DNA from: a bacterium
Lineage (GTDB): Bacteria > Cyanobacteriota > Vampirovibrionia > Vampirovibrionales > Vampirovibrionaceae
NCBI GenBank assembly: GCA_030429585.1
Contig: JAUIEU010000001.1
Location: 289,982-353,981 of the forward strand
Direction of reading: 5' to 3'
DNA: 64,000 nt
The notes under the pieces were generated by a model. The model was given only the letters and a program-made list of their open reading frames with translations, did not search any database and was not told where the DNA came from. The translations under genes were made by a program, and so were the position numbers. Shown here in pieces: positions 52,783 to 60,700 of the stretch (the first letter of the stretch is position 1; every line of letters begins with the position of its first letter).

Positions 52783-53964
52783 TTAGTTGTTGGCTTTTTC
52801 AAGGGCATCCAACCGCTTGGTTAGCTCGCGCAGGGTTTTGCGCATATCCGGTATTTGGCGAATACCCGCCGCGTGTTTAAAGGCATCGCGGTGGCCTTCG
52901 GCAGGGACGCCTGCCATAATTTTTTCAGGCTCAATGTCGTTCATGACGGCACTGCGAGCCATTAAAATAGTATCGTGGCCAATTTTGGTGTGGTCTTTAA
53001 TGCCGCATTGGCCGCCCATCACCACACGGTCGCCAATCTCGCAGCTGCCGCTAATGCCGGCTAGGGCTGCAATTAGGCAGTTTTCGCCAATGGTGTTGTT
53101 GTGGCCTACTTGCACTAAATTATCAATTTTGGTGCCCTTGCCAATAAGGGTGGGGCCCAGGTTGGCGCGGTCGATGGTGCTGCCGGAACCAATTTCCACA
53201 TCGTCTTCTAAAATAACGTTGCCGATGGATTCAATCTTTAGGATTTCCGTGTTTTTTTTCGCCATATCGGTGCCGCCACTTTGCTTGGCACTTTCGATGC
53301 TGCCCGCCTCTGGGGTCACGTAGCTAAAGCCATCGCCACCAATCACCACGTTGGGCTGAAGAATAACCCGGTCGCCGAGTTGGCAGTTGTCGCCAATCAC
53401 CACACCAGGGTGGATGAAGTTATCATCGCCTAAGGTAACGTTGGCACCAATATTAACGTTAGATAGCACGGTGCTGCGCTCGCCAATGGTGGTGTTAGCG
53501 CCAATAACGGCATATGGCCCAATATTGGCAGAATCGGCCACCGTGGCCAAAGGGTCGATAATAGCGGTAGGGTGAATGCCGCTAGCGTGGGCGGTAGGCT
53601 GATGGAATAGTTTTAATAAAATACCAAGGGCCAAACGGGGGCGGGGGTGCTTTAGCTGGCCAACCACCAAGCCCTCAGGGATGTCGATATTTTCTGCCAC
53701 TAATGCGCAGGGCACAGGTTGGCCCATCATTTGCACAAATTGCTGGAGTAGGGGCACAATTTTTTCATCTAATATGACTACCAGCGAGCGTGGGTCGGTG
53801 ACATATTTAGGGTGGGCTACCGTTACCACAGGTAAGGTGCCATCGCCAATAACGGTGCCCTGAACCATTTCGGCCAGTTGGCCAAGGGGGTAACTTTCTG
53901 GGCGATTGCCTTGCATTAGGGCAGCAAAGGCTTGTTGGGCGGCGGGGGGTAAGGCTGTGGCCAT
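52783..53964 (-). CDS. lpxD: UDP-3-O-acylglucosamine N-acyltransferase (LpxD)
   Basis: Adds the N-linked hydroxyacyl chain in lipid A synthesis. 393 residues, longer than the usual 340. An N-terminal substrate domain is followed by hexapeptide repeats (GPYAVIGANTTIGERSTVLS, GDDNFIHPGVVIGDNCQLGD, VVIGGDGFSYV, DNLVQVGHNNTIGENCLIAA) including the catalytic His in QVGHN. An extra hydrophilic insert of about 30 residues (SIESAKQSGGTDMAKKNTEI) interrupts the beta helix after GGDGFSYV. The C-terminal helix binds acyl-ACP in relatives. Confidence 0.95.
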   Translation of the reverse strand: MATALPPAAQQAFAALMQGNRPESYPLGQLAEMVQGTVIGDGTLPVVTVAHPKYVTDPRSLVVILDEKIVPLLQQFVQMMGQPVPCALVAENIDIPEGLVVGQLKHPRPRLALGILLKLFHQPTAHASGIHPTAIIDPLATVADSANIGPYAVIGANTTIGERSTVLSNVNIGANVTLGDDNFIHPGVVIGDNCQLGDRVILQPNVVIGGDGFSYVTPEAGSIESAKQSGGTDMAKKNTEILKIESIGNVILEDDVEIGSGSTIDRANLGPTLIGKGTKIDNLVQVGHNNTIGENCLIAALAGISGSCEIGDRVVMGGQCGIKDHTKIGHDTILMARSAVMNDIEPEKIMAGVPAEGHRDAFKHAAGIRQIPDMRKTLRELTKRLDALEKANN

Positions 53965-54218
53965 GGTGGGTAGGGTTCCTGTTTAATCAACAATGGCGGG
54001 TACTTGGCTGGGCACAAAGGCCTCCAAACCGTTACCAGCATACCAAAAACATGGGCTTTGGCCCGACAATGCCCTAGGGCGCTGTTACGTTTAGCCATGC
54101 AGGGTGGGGCAAGCTATGTAACGTGTTGGGCTAATAAACGGGGGGTGGATAGGGTTTTACCTGTGTTTTGGCTATACTTTAGGCCTTAACGTCGCCCTAT
54201 TCAGTAAGGATGTTGGTA
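53965..54218. promoter_or_regulatory. Divergent promoter region between lpxD and fabZ
   Basis: 254 bp with no gene. A GCTATACTTTAGGCC stretch at 54171-54185 could be the -10 region for the plus-strand fabZ-lpxA-glmU unit; no clear -35 is present. The minus-strand promoter for lpxD is not obvious. Confidence 0.3.
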
Positions 54219-54725
54219 ATGACAACGGCTACTCCCACTGCCCCTACGGCTCAACAGGTTGATGCGTTTGTAAAAGGCTATGCCCACCCCGCTTTAGACG
54301 TGTGTGGCATTATGAATTTAATTCCTCATCGCCCCCCCTTTTTATTGGTGGATGCGGTAACGGAGCATAAGCATCTGGAAACCATTACCGGGTACAAAAT
54401 GGTTACCATGAATGAACCCTACTTTCAGGGCCACTTCCCTGGGCGGCCTATTATGCCGGGTGTGCTGCAAGTAGAAGCCCTGGCCCAGCTGGGTGGCGTG
54501 TTGATTAAACACATCCCAGAAGGCCGGAACAAACTGGCGGTATTTAGCGGCATAGAAAAAGTACGGTTCCGCCGCATGGTGGTGCCCGGCGATAAGCTAG
54601 ACCTCCATTGCGAATTGGTTAAATTTCGTCCCCCTATTGGCAAAGCGGTTGTGCGTGCCAGTGTAGATGGCGAAACGACTGTTGAAGGCGAAATTATGTT
54701 TGCCTTAGTCGACGAAGAGAACTAA
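54219..54725 (+). CDS. fabZ: 3-hydroxyacyl-ACP dehydratase FabZ
   Basis: Hot-dog-fold dehydratase of fatty acid synthesis. About 168 residues. LIPHRPPFLLVDAV holds the catalytic His, and GHFPGRPIMPGVLQVEALAQ holds the catalytic Glu helix. ATG 54219 is preferred since TAAGGA stands eight bases before it; an ATG at 54210 is too close to that site. An N-terminal extension of about 30 residues (Thr/Ala/Gln-rich) precedes the core. fabZ-lpxA adjacency is typical for lipid A loci. Confidence 0.94.
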   Translation: MTTATPTAPTAQQVDAFVKGYAHPALDVCGIMNLIPHRPPFLLVDAVTEHKHLETITGYKMVTMNEPYFQGHFPGRPIMPGVLQVEALAQLGGVLIKHIPEGRNKLAVFSGIEKVRFRRMVVPGDKLDLHCELVKFRPPIGKAVVRASVDGETTVEGEIMFALVDEEN

Positions 54726-54759
54726 GCAAGTACCCTATAATTAACAAAGCGTACCCCTG

Positions 54760-55593
54760 ATGACGATAACCACCATTCACCCTACCGCCATTATTGATGA
54801 GACGGCGACTGTAGGCCAAAACGTTACCATTGGCCCCTATGCCATTGTGGGCCCCCATTGTGTGGTTGGCGATAATTGCGTGTTAAGCACCCACGCCATA
54901 TTAGAACACTACGTTACATTGGGCACTGGCTGTAAAGTATCCCCTAATGCGGTGCTTGGCGGCGATCCTCAAGATATTTCCTTTGCGGGCGAACCTACCC
55001 GCGTGATGATTGGCGATAACGTCACCATCCGCGAAGGGGTAACGGTGCACCGTTCCGTTGGCGAGGGCACCACCACCACTGTGGGTAACGGCAGTTTTAT
55101 TATGGCCGATTGCCACATTGCCCATAATTGCCACATTGGCCAGGATGTTATTTTAGTGAATGCGGTGATGATGGCGGGCCATGTAACCGTGGATGATTAC
55201 GCTATTATTAGCGGCCAAAATGTAATACATCAATTTGTGCGCATTGGTAAATACGTGATGATGGGTGGCGCTAGTGGCACCCGCCAGGATTTGCCTCCTT
55301 TTGCTTTGTGTGATGGCCGCCCGGCGATTGTGCGAGGCATTAATAAGGTGGGGCTGCGTCGGCGTGGGTTTACGGCAGCGCAACGCCAAACCTTACAATC
55401 GGCCTTTGATGCGTTGTGGTTTTCTAACCGCAGTATGCAAGAAGCCATAGCAGAGGTGGAAGTGACGTTTGGTGACGACCCAAATGTGCAGGAATTGCTG
55501 ACGTTTATTCGCGAATCTAGACGGGGCATCCACCGGCCCGACCAAACCATCGCCCCCCATAACACCCCCAATAATGAACCAGTGCCAGTATAG
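54760..55593 (+). CDS. lpxA: Acyl-ACP--UDP-N-acetylglucosamine O-acyltransferase (LpxA)
   Basis: First step of lipid A synthesis. 277 residues. Left-handed beta-helix repeats (IHPTAIIDETATVGQNVTIG, GPYAVIGPHCVVG), the substrate loop LGGDPQDISF, VTIREGVTVHRSVGEGTTTT, the catalytic His in ADCHIAHNCHIG and the ruler segment HQFVRIGKYVMMGGASG are all present. A C-terminal helical domain follows (LRRRGFTAAQRQTL). Co-transcribed with fabZ and glmU. Confidence 0.96.
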   Translation: MTITTIHPTAIIDETATVGQNVTIGPYAIVGPHCVVGDNCVLSTHAILEHYVTLGTGCKVSPNAVLGGDPQDISFAGEPTRVMIGDNVTIREGVTVHRSVGEGTTTTVGNGSFIMADCHIAHNCHIGQDVILVNAVMMAGHVTVDDYAIISGQNVIHQFVRIGKYVMMGGASGTRQDLPPFALCDGRPAIVRGINKVGLRRRGFTAAQRQTLQSAFDALWFSNRSMQEAIAEVEVTFGDDPNVQELLTFIRESRRGIHRPDQTIAPHNTPNNEPVPV

Positions 55594-55619
55594 CTTTTAG
55601 GTTAAAAAGGGAACACGGG

Positions 55620-57047
55620 ATGACCACGACTGTATCAACGCCACTGGATGTGATTATTCTAGCGGCCGGTAAGGGCACCCGCCTGCAAAGCCAACTACCT
55701 AAGGTGCTCCACCCTTTGTTTGAGCAACCTTTGTTGCGATATGTGGTGGATGCCGCGGTGCCTCTTTCCCCCCATCGGATTATTGTGGTGGTAGGCCATG
55801 ATAAAGAACGGGTGACCGAGGCTGTTGAGGCTATGGCGACGGACTACCCTAGCATCAATTTTGTAACCGTAACCCAAGAGCCCCAGCAGGGCACGGGCCA
55901 TGCCGTGCAGTGTGTCGCCAAGGCCGTGCCGGATTTATCGCCAACAGCCTTGCTGCTTAGCGGGGATGTGCCCTTGGTGACCACCCCAGATTTGGCCACG
56001 TTGTTAAGTGCGCATCAGCAGGGCGGCCATGCGGTAACGGTAATGGGGGCGGATGTGCCCACACCAACAGGGTACGGTCGGTTACTCACCAGCCAGGGTA
56101 ATTTAACCGCCATTGTGGAAGAAAAAGATGCCAGTGATGATGAGCGACGCATTACCCAAGTAAATGCTGGGTTGTATGCGTTGGATACCCAAAAAACGTT
56201 ACCTTTGCTCGCTAATTTATCCAACAGTAATGCCCAGGGCGAGTGGTACATTACGGATGTGGTGGCCTTAAGTTTACAGGCCAACCATACGGTAGGGTCG
56301 GCAATGTTGGCGGATTGGCACAGTATGCAGGGGGTTAATAATCGGGCGGATTTAGCCCGGTGCATGGCCAGCCTGAACGAGCGGCACGTAAATGCCCATA
56401 TGGCCAATGGGGTAACGGTGGTATCGCCAGCCAGTACTTTTATTGGCCCCAACGTGGCCATTGGTGCAGATACCATGATTTACCCCGGTTGTTTTTTAGC
56501 AGGCCACACCACTATTGGCCCTAAATGTACCATTGGCCCAAACACTCGCTTAACCCATGCGGCGATTGGCCAAAAAACCACGATTACAGAAAGTGTGATA
56601 ACCGATAGCGCGGTTGGGGATAACGCGTTGGTGGGCCCTTTTGCTCATATTCGTAATGGGGCGGTGCTTGGTAACCAGGTGCGGCTTGGCAATTTTGTGG
56701 AAGTAAAAAACACCACGGTTGGGGATAACACGAACGCCGCCCACTTGGCTTATTTAGGCGATGCTACTGTGGGCCAGCAGGTAAACATTGGCGCCGGTAC
56801 CATTATTGCAAACTACGACCCGGTGCGAAAACAAAAGCACCCTACCACAGTAGGCGATGGCGCAATGGTGGGCTGCAACAGTGTGTTGGTGGCGCCCGTA
56901 CAGGTGGGCGATAATGCCTGCGTGGCCGCCGGTAGTGTGATTACCCAACCCGTTAGTGATAATGCTTTAGCCGTTGCCCGCGCCAAGGGAAAGGAAATCC
57001 CCCATTGGGTGACCCGGCAACAAAAGGCCCCTAGCCAAACGGCCTAA
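55620..57047 (+). CDS. glmU: Bifunctional UDP-GlcNAc pyrophosphorylase/glucosamine-1-phosphate acetyltransferase (GlmU)
   Basis: Makes UDP-GlcNAc, the precursor for peptidoglycan and lipid A. 475 residues. The N-terminal uridylyltransferase has ILAAGKGTRLQSQLPKVLHP, QGTGHAVQCVA and NAGLYALDT. The C-terminal hexapeptide acetyltransferase has VGPFAHIRNGAVLGNQVRLG, FVEVKNTTVGDNTNAAHLAY and GAGTIIANYD. GGGA lies before the ATG. It provides substrate for lpxA directly upstream. Confidence 0.96.
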   Translation: MTTTVSTPLDVIILAAGKGTRLQSQLPKVLHPLFEQPLLRYVVDAAVPLSPHRIIVVVGHDKERVTEAVEAMATDYPSINFVTVTQEPQQGTGHAVQCVAKAVPDLSPTALLLSGDVPLVTTPDLATLLSAHQQGGHAVTVMGADVPTPTGYGRLLTSQGNLTAIVEEKDASDDERRITQVNAGLYALDTQKTLPLLANLSNSNAQGEWYITDVVALSLQANHTVGSAMLADWHSMQGVNNRADLARCMASLNERHVNAHMANGVTVVSPASTFIGPNVAIGADTMIYPGCFLAGHTTIGPKCTIGPNTRLTHAAIGQKTTITESVITDSAVGDNALVGPFAHIRNGAVLGNQVRLGNFVEVKNTTVGDNTNAAHLAYLGDATVGQQVNIGAGTIIANYDPVRKQKHPTTVGDGAMVGCNSVLVAPVQVGDNACVAAGSVITQPVSDNALAVARAKGKEIPHWVTRQQKAPSQTA

Positions 57048-57069
57048 ATAATTAGGCGGAAGCGGCGTC

Positions 57070-59028
57070 CTATTCCCACTCTACCGTGGCGGGTGGTTTG
57101 CCGGTGGTATCTAATACCACGCCACCTAGCCAGCTAAATTGTTGGTGCAGGGTGTTTGCTAAATCATGTAGCCATGGTAGCGGTAGTTCGTTATCTTTTT
57201 CGCCTAGCTTAATGCTGCGGGCCGTCATAAAGTCACTGGTTACCACGCCACGAATAACCACGCTATGGGTGCGGTCAGCGTCATCACTCATGCTAACAGG
57301 GAGTAGCACCGTTAGCAGTTGGCTAATGTGTTGTAGCTTACCTGTGTTAACAATCGCCTGTGTTACGGCATTGTCTACGGCGCGTAATTTTTCGGTAGTT
57401 TCAGGGGTAAGTAATGTAGGGGTAAACGTAGGTGTTGCAGAGGGGCCTTGGTCTCCGAGCCACCAAGTTACCCGGTTTAGGGTGTGGATGGTGTTGGGGA
57501 TACTGGCGGATAGTTGCCGCATAACCGTGGTATCGCTAATGCCATTAATTACCACCGGGCAACGGTAACTGCGCCCGTCACCCTGAACGCCAACGCTTCG
57601 GATGGGTAGGACCATGGCAGTGCCGCCATGTGGGGCAACAACGTGCTGGCATTGCTGATTAATCTCGGTTTGTTCAGCGTCTGTTAAGGCGGGTTGTGTG
57701 GCGCATAATAAACGTATCCCTAACCCAGGCCCAGGGAAAGGTTGGCGTGCCACCAGTGCTTCTGGTAAACCAAGCAGGCGGCCCATTTCGCGTACTTCGT
57801 CTTTATGTAGGTCGCGGTTGGGTTCTATAATTAGGCCTTTTTCTCGGTGGGCCTGAATCAGTGGTACATCGTTGTGATGGGTTTTAATGGTATGGGCCGT
57901 ATCGCTTACATCCCGGTTACCGCTTTCAATTAAATCTGGCCGCAAGGTACCTTGGGCAATAAAGGCGCTGTTTACATCACAATTACTTTCGGCAATGGCG
58001 CGGGTAATTAGGTGGTAAAACACATCGCCAATAATGCGACGCTTGTGTTCTGGGTCGGTGGTTTTGCATAGGGGGCCAATTTTGGTGCCGTCTTCCAATA
58101 TGGTTGTGCCATTAAAAAAGTCATCGGCGGCGTTTAGTCGGCTTAGGTGATTTAGCCCTAGCGCTTTCAGCGCGTCGCACACCAAATCACTTTCGTTGTG
58201 GCGCATTAGGCCGCTATCAATATGCACGGCAAACACACGCTCTGGCCCTAAGGCGTTTAGTAGTAATGCCGCTGTCACGCTAGAATCTACACCGCCACTC
58301 ACCAGTACAAACACGTTGCGTGTGCCCACGGTGGTGCGAATCTCATCGAGAAGATTCTCTAATCGATTAGTCAGTTTAAAGTTGCCTTTAAATTGGCAAA
58401 TGCGCTTTAAAAACCCATCCAGCATGGCTTGGCCGTGCTCGGTTAGTTCCACTTCTGGGTGGAATTGCACGCCATAAAATTGTCGGCTGGTATTTGCCAT
58501 GGCGGCTACAATATCCCCGGCTTTATCAGGAGAGGTCGCCACTTGTTCAAAGCCGTGGGGCAGTTGGGTTACTTTGTCGCCGTGGCTCATTAGCACGGTT
58601 TGGGTAGCAGCAAGGCCGTTAAACAAATCGTTTTGCGGGTCTACCGTAATATCGGTTTCGCCGTATTCTTGCACGCTGCCTTGGCTTACGGTGCCACCTA
58701 GGGTTTGGGCCATTAGTTGCATGCCGTAACAAATGCCAAGCACGGGTACACCTAAACTAAAAATCGCCGGGTCGCATTGGGGCGAATCGGCATCGTACAC
58801 GCTGTTAGGGCCGCCGCTAATAATAATGCCGCCAATGCCTAGCTCTTTTAGCTTACTGGCGGGGGTGTCTACAGGCACAATTACGGTGGCTACACTGCAT
58901 TCGCGCACGCGGCGGTCAATTACCTTGGTGTACTGAGCGCCACAATCCAGTATGGCAACAGTATCTACACCCGCTTTGTTAGTAGCACCGCTAGGGCTGG
59001 GCGATTGAGTAAAGGCAGCGTAGGACAT
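57070..59028 (-). CDS. guaA: GMP synthase (glutamine-hydrolysing), long form
   Basis: Converts XMP to GMP. 652 residues, whereas bacterial GuaA is usually 510-530. The class I glutaminase has VAILDCGAQYTKVIDRRVRE, the catalytic Cys100 in GICYGMQLM and FHPEVELTEHG; the ATP pyrophosphatase has VLVSGGVDSSVTAALLL. The extra length is in the C-terminal dimerisation part, where segments such as TWWLGDQGPSATPTFTPTLL and a 100-residue helical/strand region are inserted before the final TGKPPATVEWE. This layout resembles the eukaryotic-type enzyme. No guaB nearby. glmU converges, 22 bp between stops. Confidence 0.95.
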   Translation of the reverse strand: MSYAAFTQSPSPSGATNKAGVDTVAILDCGAQYTKVIDRRVRECSVATVIVPVDTPASKLKELGIGGIIISGGPNSVYDADSPQCDPAIFSLGVPVLGICYGMQLMAQTLGGTVSQGSVQEYGETDITVDPQNDLFNGLAATQTVLMSHGDKVTQLPHGFEQVATSPDKAGDIVAAMANTSRQFYGVQFHPEVELTEHGQAMLDGFLKRICQFKGNFKLTNRLENLLDEIRTTVGTRNVFVLVSGGVDSSVTAALLLNALGPERVFAVHIDSGLMRHNESDLVCDALKALGLNHLSRLNAADDFFNGTTILEDGTKIGPLCKTTDPEHKRRIIGDVFYHLITRAIAESNCDVNSAFIAQGTLRPDLIESGNRDVSDTAHTIKTHHNDVPLIQAHREKGLIIEPNRDLHKDEVREMGRLLGLPEALVARQPFPGPGLGIRLLCATQPALTDAEQTEINQQCQHVVAPHGGTAMVLPIRSVGVQGDGRSYRCPVVINGISDTTVMRQLSASIPNTIHTLNRVTWWLGDQGPSATPTFTPTLLTPETTEKLRAVDNAVTQAIVNTGKLQHISQLLTVLLPVSMSDDADRTHSVVIRGVVTSDFMTARSIKLGEKDNELPLPWLHDLANTLHQQFSWLGGVVLDTTGKPPATVEWE

Positions 59029-59110
59029 GGTCAGTGTATTTCTCGTAAGTGGTTATTTAGAGTAATTATTAATCGCCCACTGTAGCCTAAACATATGGCC
59101 AACAGTAGCG

Positions 59111-60700
59111 CTATAGGCGGCTGTTAAGTCTGCCCAGCATGCTGGTTGTGGCACCTAGTAATTTATCAAATCGCCACCACGGGGTGGCCATCCAGCTCGT
59201 TAGGCCGCGGCCTAGGCCGTCATCTTGGTGGGTGCAGGTGTTACCAAATAGCCAAGGCATTTTTTTAAAGACGCTAACGTGGTTGGTACCAATCGTCTTC
59301 CACTGTGCCATGTTTTGCAGCGATGCCATGCTATGAGCCACGCCAGGGCCGCTGGCTTTGATGCCTTGCCACGGCACATGTAGCCACCCGTAATGGGTCA
59401 GTGCCACATCGTTAATACTGACAAGTCCTGCGTCTAGTTTTTCGGCAACAGGTCGGGCTTCTCTAGGTTCGCCAAACACGCTGGCGGTAAGGCCATAAGG
59501 GGTGGCGTTGGCTAAGGTAATGGCTTCTTCCACGCTGGTGTATGCTTGCACAATTAACACGGGCCCAAACCATTCTTCTTGCAGCACATTGGCGCTGGCT
59601 GGCAGGTGGGTAATTAGGGTGGGCGGGTAATAGGCGCCGGGCAGTTCAGATAATTCGCCCCCGGTGGTAATGTGGCCGCCATCATCTACCGCGCGTTGTA
59701 CTTGTCGGTGCAACCTAAACCGCTGGTCTGTCGAAATCATTGGGCCAATGTGGCCGGGTTGCTCGGGGGTATCAAACGTCAGTTGGCTCATCTTGTTGAT
59801 AAGTTGATTGACGACGGCTTCGTGGCGCGATACGGGCACCAGCAGGCGCTTAACAGCGGCACAACTTTGCCCCGCATTAACGCAACGTGCCCATGTGGCT
59901 TGGCTGGTAATGGCATCCAATTGCTGGGCGGTCCGCAGGCCGGTGGGCAATACCACCATGGGGCAGCTGCCGCCAAGTTCTAACGAAACCGGGATGTTAT
60001 GCAGCGCCATTTGAGCTTGAATATGACGACCAACCGCAGTGCTGCCAGTAAATACCACAGCATCGATAGCTTGGGCGAGGAGTTGTTCGCCAGTTTGCCC
60101 ATCGCCTACCACACACTGCACTAGTGTTTTGGGCAGATTGTGCTGGGCTAACACGGTTTGAATAACCTGTATGAGTGCTTCGCCGCACGCTGGGGTAAGT
60201 TCGCTAGGTTTTAGGATAACGGCGTTGCCCGCCATAAGCGCGGCGGCAATGCCCCAACCCGGTGTGGCTAGCGGGTAATTCCATGGCGAAATGACGGCCA
60301 CAACGCCCCACGGATTGGCCACGCGTTGGTGGGTACGGCCCATTAGCGTGCTGCGCATACTTTCTGGCCCACCAAGGGATTGTGGTGATAGCGCCTTAAG
60401 CCCCATTCTGGCGGCTTGGGCAAAGCTGCCCACCACCATGCTCATATCGGTTAGCCAAATTTCGCTCACCGGCTTACCGGTTTCTTGCCGAACGTGTGCC
60501 ACTAAGTCGTCGCCAGCAGCTTCTAGTGCTTTGGCAACCTTGGTAAGCACGCGGGCCCGCTGTTTTAGCGAGGTGGCTGCCCACGGTGTTTGGGCGGCTT
60601 TGGCGTGGCTTACGGTTTGGGCAAGTTCGGTATTATCTGGCGTGGTGTGGTTGGCCAGTACACTGCCATCCGTTGGCGAAATGGTTTGAAAACGCGGCAT
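59111..60700 (-). CDS. NAD(P)-dependent aldehyde dehydrogenase (succinate-semialdehyde type)
   Basis: 529 residues. The Rossmann motif VFTGSTAVGRHIQAQM, catalytic Glu in SLELGGSCPMVV and catalytic Cys in NAGQSCAAVKRLLVP are all present. NPWGVVAVISPWNYP and LKPSELTPACG are family sites. The C-terminus is about 50 residues longer than usual, with Trp- and His-rich sequence (KKMPWLFGNTCTHQDDGLG). The substrate is not determined; similarity is to succinate-semialdehyde or other aliphatic aldehyde dehydrogenases. Its start overlaps the helicase stop by one base, so translation is coupled. Confidence 0.9.
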   Translation of the reverse strand: MPRFQTISPTDGSVLANHTTPDNTELAQTVSHAKAAQTPWAATSLKQRARVLTKVAKALEAAGDDLVAHVRQETGKPVSEIWLTDMSMVVGSFAQAARMGLKALSPQSLGGPESMRSTLMGRTHQRVANPWGVVAVISPWNYPLATPGWGIAAALMAGNAVILKPSELTPACGEALIQVIQTVLAQHNLPKTLVQCVVGDGQTGEQLLAQAIDAVVFTGSTAVGRHIQAQMALHNIPVSLELGGSCPMVVLPTGLRTAQQLDAITSQATWARCVNAGQSCAAVKRLLVPVSRHEAVVNQLINKMSQLTFDTPEQPGHIGPMISTDQRFRLHRQVQRAVDDGGHITTGGELSELPGAYYPPTLITHLPASANVLQEEWFGPVLIVQAYTSVEEAITLANATPYGLTASVFGEPREARPVAEKLDAGLVSINDVALTHYGWLHVPWQGIKASGPGVAHSMASLQNMAQWKTIGTNHVSVFKKMPWLFGNTCTHQDDGLGRGLTSWMATPWWRFDKLLGATTSMLGRLNSRL

